Shown here: positions 34,192-42,840 of the stretch, piece after piece
Layout: each line of letters begins with the position of its first letter
How positions within the stretch are numbered: position 1 is the stretch's first letter
DNA from: RBG-16-66-20 sp040752005
Lineage (GTDB): Bacteria; Pseudomonadota; Gammaproteobacteria; Burkholderiales; SG8-39
NCBI GenBank assembly: GCA_040752005.1
Contig: JBFMFX010000022.1
Span: 1-64,000 of the forward strand
Length of the DNA stretch: 64,000 bases
Direction of reading: 5' to 3'
The notes under the pieces: generated by a model
The model's database searches: none
The model's input: the letters and a program-made list of their open reading frames with translations, nothing else
Told to the model about the DNA's origin: nothing
Position numbers and translations under genes: made by a program

Positions 34192-34877
34192 AGCGCGCGG
34201 TCATCCTGCTTTCCGGCGGCCTCGATTCCGCGACCACGCTCGCGTGGGCGCGGCGCGAGGGCTTCGAGTGCTGGTGCCTGTCGGTGGACTACGGCCAGCG
34301 CCACCGGGCCGAGCTTGCCGCGGCCGCGCGCATCGCGCGGTGCCTGGGCGCCCGCGAGCACCGCATCATGCGACTCGACCTGGCGCAGTTCGGCGGCTCG
34401 GCGCTCACCGACCGCCGCATCGCGGTGCCGGCCGCGGGCGTGCAGCCGGGCATCCCGGTGACCTATGTTCCGGCGCGCAACACGATTTTCCTTTCGCTCG
34501 CGCTCGCGTGGGCCGAGGTGCTGCAGGCGCGCCACATCTTCATCGGTGCGAACGCGGTGGACTATTCCGGCTATCCGGATTGCCGGCCGGAGTATCTGCG
34601 CGCCTTCGAGGCGATGGCCAATCTCGCCACGAAAGCGGCGATGGAGGGGCACCGGATCGAAGTGCGCGCGCCGCTTGTGGACCTGCCCAAGGCGGAAATC
34701 GTGCGGCTTGCGGTGGCGCTCGGCGTGGATCCGGCCGAGACGGTGACCTGCTACCAGCCCGATGCCGAGGGCCGCGCCTGCGGCGCCTGCGATGCATGCC
34801 GCATCCGCAGAAAGGGCTTCGCGGCGGCGGGCATCCCCGACACGACGCGCTACGCCGAGCGCGGCACTGGCAAATGA
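34188..34877 (+). CDS. queC: 7-cyano-7-deazaguanine synthase QueC
   Basis: 229 residues if started at a CTG (34188-34190) that overlaps the cpoB stop. The PP-loop SGGLDSATT begins at about residue 8, and the C-terminal zinc site CYQPDAEGRACGACDACRIRRKGF is complete. No in-frame ATG, GTG or TTG exists upstream of the PP-loop, and the first GTG (34284) would delete it, so a CTG start is the best reading. QueC converts 7-carboxy-7-deazaguanine to preQ0 for queuosine. Cytoplasmic. Confidence 0.88.
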   Translation: MKRAVILLSGGLDSATTLAWARREGFECWCLSVDYGQRHRAELAAAARIARCLGAREHRIMRLDLAQFGGSALTDRRIAVPAAGVQPGIPVTYVPARNTIFLSLALAWAEVLQARHIFIGANAVDYSGYPDCRPEYLRAFEAMANLATKAAMEGHRIEVRAPLVDLPKAEIVRLAVALGVDPAETVTCYQPDAEGRACGACDACRIRRKGFAAAGIPDTTRYAERGTGK

Positions 34878-34891
34878 GCGGCGCGGGCTGA

Positions 34892-34897
34892 TAGAAT
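34892..34897 (+). promoter_or_regulatory. Candidate -10 box of tRNA-Lys
   Basis: TAGAAT lies 25 bases before the mature tRNA 5' end; a poor -35 match (TGGCAA at 34868-34873, 18-base spacer) precedes it. The box overlaps nothing coding. Confidence 0.4.
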
Positions 34898-34922
34898 CCG
34901 CGCCTTTCCGGAAGCGCACGGC

Positions 34923-34998
34923 GGGTCGTTAGCTCAGCTGGTAGAGCAGCGGACTTTTAATCCGTTGGTCGGCGGTTCGAATCCGCCACGACCTACCA
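34923..34998 (+). tRNA. tRNA-Lys (anticodon TTT)
   Basis: 76 bases with encoded CCA. Acceptor GGGTCGT pairs with ACGACCT (first pair G-U), the D arm is AGCTCAGCTGGTAGAGCA-type, the anticodon loop CTTTTAA has TTT at 34956-34958, and the T arm is GGCGGTTCGAATCCGCC. It follows queC, an arrangement common in betaproteobacteria. Confidence 0.97.
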
Positions 34999-35128
34999 AG
35001 CATTCGACCGGACGCGCAACGCCGGCCGCAGCGCCTGCACTCGGCACGGGCGCGCGGCGCGGCTCGTCGCGCGATGCGGTATCCTCGGTGAGCGCGCCCT
35101 GCGCGGCCCTTCTCGCGGCCCTCGACCG

Positions 35129-36148
35129 ATGAAAGCCGTCCTTGCGAACGAACCCCTTCCGGCGTCCGATCCGCGCTCGCTCGTGGATGCCGAGGTGCCC
35201 GAGCCACCGGCGCCGGCCGGCCATGATCTCCTGGTTCGTGTCGAGGCGGTGTCGGTGAACCCGGTGGACGCCAAGATGCGCATGCTCGCGGTGCCCGGAG
35301 CCGGGGGCGGGCCGAGGATCCTCGGCTTCGACGCCGCCGGCGTCGTCGAGGCGGTGGGGGAGAAGGTGACGCTCTTTCGGCCGGGCGACGAGGTCTATTA
35401 CGCCGGCTCCAACCAGCGTCCGGGCAGCAACGCCGAGAAGCAGCTCGTGGACGAGCGCATCGTCGGGCGCAAGCCGGCGACGCTCGATTTCGCGCAGGCG
35501 GCGGCGCTGCCGCTCACCACGATCACGGCCTACGAGAGCCTGGTGGACCGCATGGGCGTGGATGCGGTCGGCGGCCGGGCGGGGGCGAGCCTGCTCGTCG
35601 TCGGCGGCGCGGGCGGAGTGGGCTCGATGGCGATCCAGATCGGGCGCCGGCTGGGCCTGGAGGTCATCGCCACCGCCTCGCGGCCGCAGTCGCAGAAGTG
35701 GTGCCGCGAGCTGGGGGCGGCGCAGGTGATTGACCACCGCCGGCCGCTCAAGGACGGGCTGCAGGAGATCGGCGCGCCGGAGGTGGATTACGTGCTCATC
35801 TGCACCGACATCGAGCAGTACTGGCCGCAGCTCGCGGACATCTGCAAGCCGCAGGGCTCGATCTGCTCGATCGTCAGGAACGAGAAGCCCTGCGACATCA
35901 TCGCCATCCAGAGAAAGAGCCTGCGCTTTGCGTGGGAGGGCATGTTCGCGCGCTCGACCTTCCACACGCCCGACATGATCGAGCAGCACCGGCTGCTCTG
36001 CCGGGTCGCCGACTGGATCGACGCCGGCGACATCCGCTCGACGCTCACCGAGCGCCTGTCGCCCATCAACGCGGCGAACCTGCGCGCGGCGCACGCGCGC
36101 ATCGAATCGAGGACGATGATCGGCAAGCTCGCGCTCGCCGGCTGGTAG
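35129..36148 (+). CDS. Zinc-type alcohol dehydrogenase-like / quinone oxidoreductase
   Basis: 339 residues of the MDR superfamily. The GroES-like N-terminal domain (VSVNPVDAKMRM, ILGFDAAGVVEAVG) lacks the catalytic zinc cysteine and the structural zinc lobe, as in the ZADH1/YhfP-like group. The Rossmann motif is VVGGAGGVGSMAIQIGRRLG. It probably reduces quinones or enones with NADPH; the substrate is unknown. It stands alone between tRNA-Lys and the convergent spoT, 2 bases from the spoT stop. Confidence 0.9.
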   Translation: MKAVLANEPLPASDPRSLVDAEVPEPPAPAGHDLLVRVEAVSVNPVDAKMRMLAVPGAGGGPRILGFDAAGVVEAVGEKVTLFRPGDEVYYAGSNQRPGSNAEKQLVDERIVGRKPATLDFAQAAALPLTTITAYESLVDRMGVDAVGGRAGASLLVVGGAGGVGSMAIQIGRRLGLEVIATASRPQSQKWCRELGAAQVIDHRRPLKDGLQEIGAPEVDYVLICTDIEQYWPQLADICKPQGSICSIVRNEKPCDIIAIQRKSLRFAWEGMFARSTFHTPDMIEQHRLLCRVADWIDAGDIRSTLTERLSPINAANLRAAHARIESRTMIGKLALAGW

Positions 36149-36150
36149 CG

Positions 36151-38265
36151 CTACTCGCGCAGGCGCTGGATCTTCTGCACCTCCGGGATGCGGCGCAGCC
36201 CGCGCATCACGCGCGCGAGGTGCTGGCGGTTCGCCACCTCGACGACGAACAGCATGGTGGTGAAGACAGCCCGGTCCTCGTCGGTGCTGATCGCATCGAT
36301 GTTGGAACCGGCCTCGGCGATCGCAGAGGCGACCTTGGCGAGCACGCCGCGCTGATTGGCCACCGTCACCTTGATGGCGCTCTGGAACATGCGCGTCAGG
36401 TCACGGTCCCACTCGACGTCGATCCACAGGCCGGGCTCGGCGCGCCGCGAACGCGCGATGCTGCGGCACTCGGCGGCATGCACCACCAGCCCCTGCCCCT
36501 TCTTCATCGAGCCGACGATCGCATCGCCCGGGATCGGCCGGCAGCAGGTCGCGAGCTGCACCGCCATGCCTTCGGTGCCGCGGATGACGACCTGCGCCGC
36601 GCGCCCGATCGGCTTTGCCTCGGCGTCGGCGCGCATGACCAGGCGCCGCGCCACCACCGCAGGCAACTGCTTGCCCAGACCGATGTCGGCGAGCAGTTCG
36701 CGCTTCGTGCGCCCGACCGTTTCGCGGACCACGCGCTCCCAGCTCGCCTCGTCTATGTCGGCGAGCGCGACGCCATAGCCCCTGAGCGCCTGCTCGAGCA
36801 GCCGCTCGCCGAGGGCGGCCGACTCCTTGTACTGCATGGTCTTGAGGAAGTGGCGGATGTTGGAGCGGGCCTTGGCCGTGCGCACGTACTGCAGCCACGC
36901 GGGGTTGGGCTTGGCGTAGCCGGTGGTGATGATCTCGACCCGATCGCCGCTCCTCAGCTCGGTCCTGAGCGGCACCAGCTCGCCGTTGACCTTCGCCGCG
37001 ACGCAGCGGTTGCCGATGTCGGTGTGCACCGCGTAGGCGAAGTCCACCGCGGTCGCGCCGCGGGGCAGCGAAAGGATCCGGCCCTTGGGCGTGAACACGT
37101 ACACCTCGTCGGGGAAAAGATCGAACTTGACGTACTCGAGGAACTCGTGCGAGTCGCCCGACCGGCTCTGCATCTCCAGCAGCGACTGCAGCCACTGGTG
37201 GGTCTTCTTCTGCAGCTCCGAGAGCGCGTCGTCGTCGTCCTTGTACATCCAATGCGAGGCGACGCCGGCCTCGGCGATGCGGTGCATCTGCTCGGTGCGC
37301 ACCTGCACCTCGATCGCGACGCCGTAGGGCCCGATGAGCGTCGTGTGAATGGACTGGTAGCCGTTCGCCTTCGGGATCGCGATGTAATCCTTGAACTTGC
37401 CGGGCACCGGCTTGTACAGGCTGTGCAGCGCACCGAGGGCGAGGTAGCAGCTCGCCACGTCCTTGACCACCACCCGCAGCCCGTAGATGTCGTGCACCTC
37501 GGAGAACGACAGGTGCTTTTCGAGCATCTTGCGGTAGATGGAGTACAGGTGCTTCTCGCGGCTGGTCACCGTCGCCTCGATGCCGGCTTCGGCGAGCTTC
37601 GCCCGCACCGCGCCTTCGATGCGGGCCACCAGCTCGCGGCGGTTGCCGCGCGCGGCGCGGGTCGCCTTGGCGAGCACGCGGTAGCGCAGCGGATGCAGGT
37701 GCGCGAACGCCAGCTCCTGCAGCTCGTGGTACAGCTCGTTCAGCCCGAGGCGGTTGGCGATCGGGGCGTAGATCTCCAGCGTCTCGCGCGCGATGCGCCG
37801 GCGCTTGGCGGGCGGCACCGCCTCCAGGGTGCGCATGTTGTGCAGCCGGTCGGCCAGCTTGATCAGGATGACGCGCACGTCGCGTGCCATCGCCAGCAGC
37901 ATCTTGCGGAAGTTCTCGGCCTGCGCGTCCTCGGCCGACTGGAACTCGATCTTGTCGAGCTTGGACAGGCCGTCCACCAGTTCGGCCACCGCGCGGCCGA
38001 AGGTGTCCGCGATCTCGTCCTTGGTGACCGAGGTGTCCTCCATCACGTCGTGCAGAAGCGCCGCCTGCAGCGCCTGCCCGTCGAGGCGCCACTGCGCGAG
38101 GATCTCGGCCACCGCCAGCGGATGCGAGATGTAGGGTTCGCCCGACTCGCGCCTCTGGCCGGCGTGTGCGGCCTCGGAGAAGCGGTACGCCTCTTCCAGG
38201 CGCACAACGTCGGCCGGCTTCAGGTAGCCGAATCGGGAAGCGTCGAGCAGGGCGACGGCGGCCAT
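36151..38265 (-). CDS. spoT: Bifunctional (p)ppGpp synthetase/hydrolase SpoT
   Basis: 704 residues. An N-terminal HD hydrolase domain (HD pair in LLHDVMEDT, residues 72-73), the synthetase domain (DIYGLRVVV, KDYIAIPKANGYQSIHT), a TGS domain (VFTPKGRILSLPRGATAVDFAYAVH), a helical/zinc-finger-like region (CCRPIPGDAIVG) and a C-terminal ACT domain (VANQRGVLAKVASAIAEAGSNI). The intact HD and synthetase motifs indicate both activities. It is in the standard rpoZ-spoT order. Confidence 0.96.
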   Translation of the reverse strand: MAAVALLDASRFGYLKPADVVRLEEAYRFSEAAHAGQRRESGEPYISHPLAVAEILAQWRLDGQALQAALLHDVMEDTSVTKDEIADTFGRAVAELVDGLSKLDKIEFQSAEDAQAENFRKMLLAMARDVRVILIKLADRLHNMRTLEAVPPAKRRRIARETLEIYAPIANRLGLNELYHELQELAFAHLHPLRYRVLAKATRAARGNRRELVARIEGAVRAKLAEAGIEATVTSREKHLYSIYRKMLEKHLSFSEVHDIYGLRVVVKDVASCYLALGALHSLYKPVPGKFKDYIAIPKANGYQSIHTTLIGPYGVAIEVQVRTEQMHRIAEAGVASHWMYKDDDDALSELQKKTHQWLQSLLEMQSRSGDSHEFLEYVKFDLFPDEVYVFTPKGRILSLPRGATAVDFAYAVHTDIGNRCVAAKVNGELVPLRTELRSGDRVEIITTGYAKPNPAWLQYVRTAKARSNIRHFLKTMQYKESAALGERLLEQALRGYGVALADIDEASWERVVRETVGRTKRELLADIGLGKQLPAVVARRLVMRADAEAKPIGRAAQVVIRGTEGMAVQLATCCRPIPGDAIVGSMKKGQGLVVHAAECRSIARSRRAEPGLWIDVEWDRDLTRMFQSAIKVTVANQRGVLAKVASAIAEAGSNIDAISTDEDRAVFTTMLFVVEVANRQHLARVMRGLRRIPEVQKIQRLRE

Positions 38266-38304
38266 GGGGGAAGTTTAGTCCGGTGCCCCCTGCACCGGGT
38301 GCTC

Positions 38305-38532
38305 TCAGGTCGCGGGCGGCGCAGCCGCGCCCGGGTTGCGGCGCAGGACCTCCAGCCCGACCTTGCCGGCGGCGATCTCGCGCAGCGCGATCACGGTGGG
38401 CTTGTCCTTGTCCGGGTCCACCAGCGGCGTCGCCCCTGCGCTCAGTTGCCGGGCGCGGTAGGTCGCCGCGAGCGTGAGCTGGAAGCGGTTGGGGATCTTC
38501 TTCAGGCAATCGTCAACGGTGATCCGGGCCAT
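38305..38532 (-). CDS. rpoZ: RNA polymerase omega subunit
   Basis: 75 residues beginning MARITVDDCLKKIPNRFQLTLAATYRARQL-type, the family pattern, with ALREIAAGKVG further on. Omega helps fold beta-prime and provides part of ppGpp site 1. The start overlaps the gmk 3' end by 20 bases, and spoT follows 39 bases downstream. Confidence 0.96.
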   Translation of the reverse strand: MARITVDDCLKKIPNRFQLTLAATYRARQLSAGATPLVDPDKDKPTVIALREIAAGKVGLEVLRRNPGAAAPPAT

Positions 38533-39118
38533 GAGTTTCTCCAGCGGGAGTTCGGGGCTGCTTCAGGCGCTCGGCGCGAATGATCGCCTTCAGGTCCTGC
38601 AAGGCCGCGTCGAAGTCTTTGTTAATAATAGCATATTCGAACTCGCCGGCGTGCGCGAGCTCCTCGCGCGCATTGGCCAGCCGCCGCCGGATCACCTCCT
38701 CGGAGTCCTGGCCGCGGGTGCGCATGCGCCGCTCCAGCTCCTCGATCGAGGGCGGCAGGATGAAGATGCCGATCGCCTCCGGGATCAGCCGCCGGACCTG
38801 CTGCGCGCCCTGCCAGTCGATCTCCAGCAGCAGGTCCTCGCCCCGCTCGAGGATGTCGCGGATCACCGAGCGCGAGGTGCCGTAGCGGTAGCCGTGCACC
38901 TGGGCCGACTCCAGGAATTCGCCGCGCGCCTGCATCTCGGCGAACGTCTGCTCGTCCACGAAGTGGTATTCGCGCCCGTTCCGTTCGCCCGGGCGCGGCG
39001 GCCGGGTGGTGTACGACACCGAGAGCTTGAGCGTCGGGTCCTGCCTGAGCAGCGCGTCAATCAGCGTGCTCTTTCCGGCCCCGGAGGGCGCGGCGACGAT
39101 GAACAGGCGCCCCCTCAT
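38513..39118 (-). CDS. gmk: Guanylate kinase
   Basis: 201 residues. P-loop APSGAGKST (about residues 9-17), GMP-binding SVSYTTRPPRPGE and YHFVDEQTF, and the lid region RRMRTRGQDSEEVIRRRL. It phosphorylates GMP to GDP. The ATG overlaps the yicC stop (ATGA). The C-terminus continues 20 bases into rpoZ. Confidence 0.96.
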   Translation of the reverse strand: MRGRLFIVAAPSGAGKSTLIDALLRQDPTLKLSVSYTTRPPRPGERNGREYHFVDEQTFAEMQARGEFLESAQVHGYRYGTSRSVIRDILERGEDLLLEIDWQGAQQVRRLIPEAIGIFILPPSIEELERRMRTRGQDSEEVIRRRLANAREELAHAGEFEYAIINKDFDAALQDLKAIIRAERLKQPRTPAGETHGPDHR

Positions 39119-39981
39119 TCGATGTTCTGCACCTGCTCGCGCACCTGCTCGACGAGGAGCTTGAGCTCCAGCGCGCACTGCGCCAGCTCGAGACCGGCGG
39201 CCTTGGCCGCGAGGGTGTTCGCCTCGCGGTTCATCTCCTGGGCGAGAAAGTCGAGGCGCTTGCCGACCGCGCCGCCCGCTTCCAGCGCCCGCTCGACCTC
39301 CGCCAGGTGCGCGCCAAGGCGGGTAAGCTCCTCGTCCACGTCGCTCTTCGCCGCCTGCAGCGCGAGTTCGGCGCGGATGCGGTCCTCGTCGAGCGCCGCC
39401 GCGGCCTCGCGCATGCGTTCGGCCAGGCGCGCGCGCCAGGCCGCGAGCGCCTCCGGAACGAGCGGCGCAGCGCGCTCGAGCAGCGCGCGCATCGCCGCCA
39501 CGCGCTCGCGGATGCTCGCGGCGAGGCGCGCGCCCTCGCGCTCGCGCGCGGCGCACAGCTCGTCGAGCGCGCGCTGCGCGAGCGCCTCCACCGCGCGCCG
39601 CGCCGCGCTCTCGTCGAGCGGGGTTTCCGCCAGCACCCCCGGCCAGCGCAGCACGTCGGCGAGCCCCATCGGTGCCGCCTCGGGAAAGGCGCGCCGCGCC
39701 TCGTCGGCGATGCGCCGCAGGGTCTCGAGCGCCGCCGGGTTCAGCGCCCTCGGCGCGGCGCCGGCGCCCGGCGCCCCGAGCGCGAGCCGGCACTCGACCT
39801 TGCCGCGCGCGAGCCGCGCCGCGAGCATCTCGCGCAGCAGCGGCTCCAGCGCGCGCAGCTCGTCGGCGATGCGCAGCTGCAGGTCCAGATAGCGCGCGTT
39901 CACGCTGCGGATCTCCAGCGACAGCGTGCCGCGCGGCGTCTCGGTCGCCGCCGCGGCATATCCGGTCATGCTGCGGATCAT
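39115..39981 (-). CDS. yicC: YicC-family endoribonuclease
   Basis: 288 residues with the invariant start MIRSMTGYA and the C-terminal KRLDFLAQEMNREANTLAAKA signature. E. coli YicC has been characterised as an RNase affecting small-RNA turnover. The upstream ATG (39981) was chosen because the family begins M-I-R-S-M-T. It is divergent from the kinase gene, with about 70 bases between starts, and co-transcribed with gmk-rpoZ-spoT. Confidence 0.94.
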   Translation of the reverse strand: MIRSMTGYAAAATETPRGTLSLEIRSVNARYLDLQLRIADELRALEPLLREMLAARLARGKVECRLALGAPGAGAAPRALNPAALETLRRIADEARRAFPEAAPMGLADVLRWPGVLAETPLDESAARRAVEALAQRALDELCAAREREGARLAASIRERVAAMRALLERAAPLVPEALAAWRARLAERMREAAAALDEDRIRAELALQAAKSDVDEELTRLGAHLAEVERALEAGGAVGKRLDFLAQEMNREANTLAAKAAGLELAQCALELKLLVEQVREQVQNIE

Positions 39982-40051
39982 CGGTCGTCGTCGGAGTGAA
40001 CGCGCGGCGCGCGCGGGAAAAGTGCGCATGGCCGCCGATCGGGAGGCGGTT

Positions 40052-41011
40052 ATGATAGGCGAGATGCCCTCGCAAGCCAATCAGCCGCTGCCCGAGGGCT
40101 TTCAGGTCGAAAACTACCGCATTCTCCGCGTCCTCGCCTCCGGCGGGTTCTCGTTCGTCTACCTCGCCCACGACGAAAACGAGGTGCCGGTGGCGCTCAA
40201 GGAATACCTGCCGGCGACGCTCGCGCTGCGCGCCGATGGCGCCGCTCGCCCGGTCGTACCCGAGGAAAACGCCGCCGTCTTCCGCCACGGCATGAAGTGC
40301 TTCTTCGAGGAGGGAAAGACGCTCGCCGGGCTGCGCCATCCGAACGTGGTGCGGGTGCTCAATTTCTTTCGCGCCAACGGCACCGCGTACATGGTCATGC
40401 GCTACGAGCGCGGCCGCACGCTGGAGGAGCACATCCGCCGCCGCAGCGGTCCGCTCCCCGAGGACTGGCTGCGCGCGACCTTCGCGGCGCTGCTCAACGG
40501 ATTGCGCGAGGTGCATGCGCGCAGGCTGCTGCACCTGGACATCAAGCCGGCGAACATCTACCTGCGCAACGACGGCGAGCCGTTGCTGATCGATTTCGGC
40601 GCCGCGCGCCAGGCGCTTTCGGGCGAAGCCGCCGCCCTGCCGCCGGTGCACACGCCGGGATTCGCCTCGCCGGAGCACTCCGGCGCGAGCCACGAGCGCG
40701 GTCCCTGGAGCGATATCTACTCGGTGGGCGCGACCCTGTACGCCTGCCTCGCGGGCGCGCCGCCGCCGCCGGCGCCCGAGCGCCTGGCGAAGGACCGCCT
40801 CGCGCCCGCGCGCAAGGCGTGGGCCGGCAGGTATTCGGCGGAGCTGCTCGACACCGTGGACTGGTGCCTGCGCCTGGATGCGCGCGAGCGGCCGCAGAGC
40901 GTGCTCGCGCTGCAGAAGGCGCTCATCGGCGAGCGCTCACCCGGGTGGCGGGGCGAGGCGCCGATGCTCGACCGGCTCAAGGACGCTATAGTGCGGCTCG
41001 CACGGCGATGA
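40052..41011 (+). CDS. Eukaryotic-type Ser/Thr protein kinase
   Basis: 319 residues, essentially one kinase domain. Glycine loop LASGGFSFVY, ATP-binding Lys50 in VALKEYLP, catalytic loop HLDIKPANIYL (Asp163, Asn168) and DFG Asp181 in DFGAAR; APE appears as ASPEH. No membrane segment or PASTA repeat is present, so it is a cytoplasmic kinase. The GGGAGG box favours the ATG at 40052 over 40064. It overlaps the PP2C gene (ATGA), giving a kinase/phosphatase switch of unknown target. Confidence 0.92.
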   Translation: MIGEMPSQANQPLPEGFQVENYRILRVLASGGFSFVYLAHDENEVPVALKEYLPATLALRADGAARPVVPEENAAVFRHGMKCFFEEGKTLAGLRHPNVVRVLNFFRANGTAYMVMRYERGRTLEEHIRRRSGPLPEDWLRATFAALLNGLREVHARRLLHLDIKPANIYLRNDGEPLLIDFGAARQALSGEAAALPPVHTPGFASPEHSGASHERGPWSDIYSVGATLYACLAGAPPPPAPERLAKDRLAPARKAWAGRYSAELLDTVDWCLRLDARERPQSVLALQKALIGERSPGWRGEAPMLDRLKDAIVRLARR

Positions 41012-41805
41012 ACTACAGCCTGTTCCAGGAAAGCCGCATCGGCAGCCGGCGCGAGCAGCAGGACCGGCTCGGGCACTGGGCGAGCGGCGAGGCTCTGCTG
41101 CTCGCCCTCGCCGACGGCATGGGGGGCCATCTGCGCGGCGATGTCGCCGCGACGATCGCCGTCGCGACGCTCGGCGCGGCGTTTCGCGCCGAGGCAAGAC
41201 CGCGTCTTGCCGATCCGGGGGCGTTTCTTGCGCAAGGCATCGCGCGCGCACACGCGATGATCGTGCATCAGGGACGGCGCCTTGCGCTGCCGGATTCGCC
41301 GCGCACGACGATCGTCGCCTGCGTCGTTCAGGACGGGCGCGTGTGGTGGTCGCATGTGGGCGACTCGCGCCTGTACCTGATCCGCGACGGCCGGGTCGCG
41401 GCACGCACCCGGGACCACACGCTGGTGCAGCAGCTCGTGGATGCGGGTCGCATCCGCGAGGAGGCGATCGCGGTGCATCCGGACCGCAACAAGCTGTTGC
41501 GCTGCCTGGGCGGGCCGGTGCCGCCGGAGGCGGAGCCGCCGGCGAGCGCGGCGCTCGCGGCGGGCGACATCGTGCTGCTCTGCTCCGACGGGTTCTGGGG
41601 CCCCTTGAGCGAGCGCCAGCTTCTCACCGGGCTCATCGGCAGGCCGCCGGAAGAGGCGCTCGCGGCGCTCGTCAGCCTTGCGCAGACGCGCGCCGGACCG
41701 GCGGCCGACAACCTGTCGGTGCTCGCGCTGCACTGGCGCGAGCCCGCGCGCCCGGCGCCGCACGCCGCGGCCTCGGCCGAGGGCGCAAAGGCGGGGACGC
41801 AATGA
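41008..41805 (+). CDS. PP2C-family Ser/Thr phosphatase
   Basis: 265 residues. Metal-binding motifs in order: REQQDRLG, ALADGMGGHLRGD, WWSHVGDSRLYLIRDG, and CSDGFWGPL, with AADNLSVLAL at the end. In the first motif the usual Asn (xxNQD) is Gln. The alanine/proline-rich tail is probably disordered. It is translationally coupled to the kinase, whose substrates it presumably dephosphorylates. Confidence 0.92.
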   Translation: MNYSLFQESRIGSRREQQDRLGHWASGEALLLALADGMGGHLRGDVAATIAVATLGAAFRAEARPRLADPGAFLAQGIARAHAMIVHQGRRLALPDSPRTTIVACVVQDGRVWWSHVGDSRLYLIRDGRVAARTRDHTLVQQLVDAGRIREEAIAVHPDRNKLLRCLGGPVPPEAEPPASAALAAGDIVLLCSDGFWGPLSERQLLTGLIGRPPEEALAALVSLAQTRAGPAADNLSVLALHWREPARPAPHAAASAEGAKAGTQ

Positions 41806-41818
41806 ACGCGAGCTGCGC

Positions 41819-42535
41819 ATGAGGGCGAACGGCCGGCGAGCGCACGAGCTGCGTCCGACGAAGTTCGTGCGCGGCTACACGCGGCACGCCGAGGGCTCGG
41901 TGCTGGTCGAATTCGGCGATACGCGGGTGTTGTGCACCGCGACCGTCGAGGAGACGGTGCCGGCGTTTTTGCGCGGCACCGGCCGCGGCTGGGTGACGGC
42001 CGAATACGGCATGCTGCCGCGCGCGACGCACACGCGCACCGAGCGCGAGGCGGCGCGCGGCGCGCAGTCCGGGCGCACGCAGGAGATCCAGCGCCTGATC
42101 GGCCGGGCGCTGCGCGCGGTGACCGATCTCGCGCAACTGGGCGAGCGCACCGTGCGGCTCGATTGCGACGTGTTGCAGGCCGATGGCGGTACGCGCACCG
42201 CGGCGATCACCGGGGGATTCGTCGCGCTGCACGATGCGCTGTCCTGGATGCGCGGCCGCGGCATGATCGCGGCGCTGCCGGTGAAGGACTTCGTCGCCGC
42301 GGTGTCGGTCGGCATGCATGGCGGCGAGGCGCTGCTCGATCTCGATTACGCCGAGGATTCCGCCTGCGACACCGACATGAACGTGGTGATGACCGGCGCC
42401 GGGCGATTCGTCGAAGTTCAGGGCACCGCCGAGGGCGAGCCCTTCACGCGCGAGGCGCTTGAGCGGCTGCTCGCGCTTGCCGCGGGCGGAATCGCCGAGC
42501 TGATCGCGCGCCAGCGTCGGGCCCTCGGCGCCTGA
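41819..42535 (+). CDS. rph: Ribonuclease PH
   Basis: 238 residues with the family start MRANGRRAHELRPTKFVRGYTRHAEGSVL in outline, phosphate-binding and catalytic region TRTEREAARGAQSGRTQEIQRLIGRALRA, and LDCDVLQADGGTRTAAITG with DLDYAEDSACDTDMNVV near the end. It trims tRNA 3' ends with inorganic phosphate. Its ATG begins 13 bases after the PP2C stop. Confidence 0.96.
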   Translation: MRANGRRAHELRPTKFVRGYTRHAEGSVLVEFGDTRVLCTATVEETVPAFLRGTGRGWVTAEYGMLPRATHTRTEREAARGAQSGRTQEIQRLIGRALRAVTDLAQLGERTVRLDCDVLQADGGTRTAAITGGFVALHDALSWMRGRGMIAALPVKDFVAAVSVGMHGGEALLDLDYAEDSACDTDMNVVMTGAGRFVEVQGTAEGEPFTREALERLLALAAGGIAELIARQRRALGA

Positions 42536-42538
42536 AAT

Positions 42539-42553
42539 CAGGGTCGGACCCCG
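42539..42553. repeat. Short GGGTC/GACCC palindromic element
   Basis: CAGGGTCGGACCCCG sits between the convergent rph and yggX stop codons. Its core (GGGTCgGACCC) closely resembles each half of the terminator palindrome at 61685-61710, suggesting members of one dispersed intergenic repeat family. No T-run follows on the plus strand beyond CGTTT, so termination is only possible. Confidence 0.4.
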
Positions 42554-42562
42554 TTTCAGGCC

Positions 42563-42835
42563 TCAGGTTTTCGGCGGAACGTAGCCCGAGGCGACGTCGG
42601 CGCCTTCGCCGAAGAAGTACTTCTCGGTCTGTTCGGCGAGATACTTGCGCGCCCGGGGATCGGCGAGGTTGAGGCGGTTCTCGTTGACGAGCATCGTCTG
42701 GTGGCGCAGCCACTGCTGCCACGCCTCCTTCGAGACGTTCTCGTAGATGCGCTTGCCGAGCTCGCCCGGAAACGGCGGGTAATCGAGCCCCTCGGCCTCG
42801 CGGCCGAGCTTGACGCATTTCACCATTCTCGCCAT
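42563..42835 (-). CDS. yggX: Fe(II)-trafficking / oxidative damage protein YggX
   Basis: 90 residues, the compact family size. It begins MARMVKCVKLGREAEGLDYPPFPG in outline with the conserved Cys7, then the helical KEAWQQWLRHQTMLVNENRLNLADPRARKYL region. YggX protects iron-sulfur proteins and may assist Fe-S repair, which fits an organism with many Fe-S enzymes. It lies 5 bases after argA on the same strand. Confidence 0.95.
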   Translation of the reverse strand: MARMVKCVKLGREAEGLDYPPFPGELGKRIYENVSKEAWQQWLRHQTMLVNENRLNLADPRARKYLAEQTEKYFFGEGADVASGYVPPKT

Positions 42836-42840
42836 GGGGT

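Noticed and set aside
34999..35128. Integration (attachment) site next to tRNA-Lys
   Set aside because: No integrase, no repeated tRNA 3' end and no foreign-looking genes follow; the neighbours are an oxidoreductase and spoT.
35932..38583. An 883-residue open frame on the plus strand
   Set aside because: It is antisense to spoT and rpoZ, has no domain pattern, and is rich in His/Arg/Gln/Val as expected from the complement of GC-rich codons.
41802..41822. Six-residue frame (MNASCA) between the PP2C gene and rph
   Set aside because: Too short to support; it probably only reflects the overlap region of the two genes.
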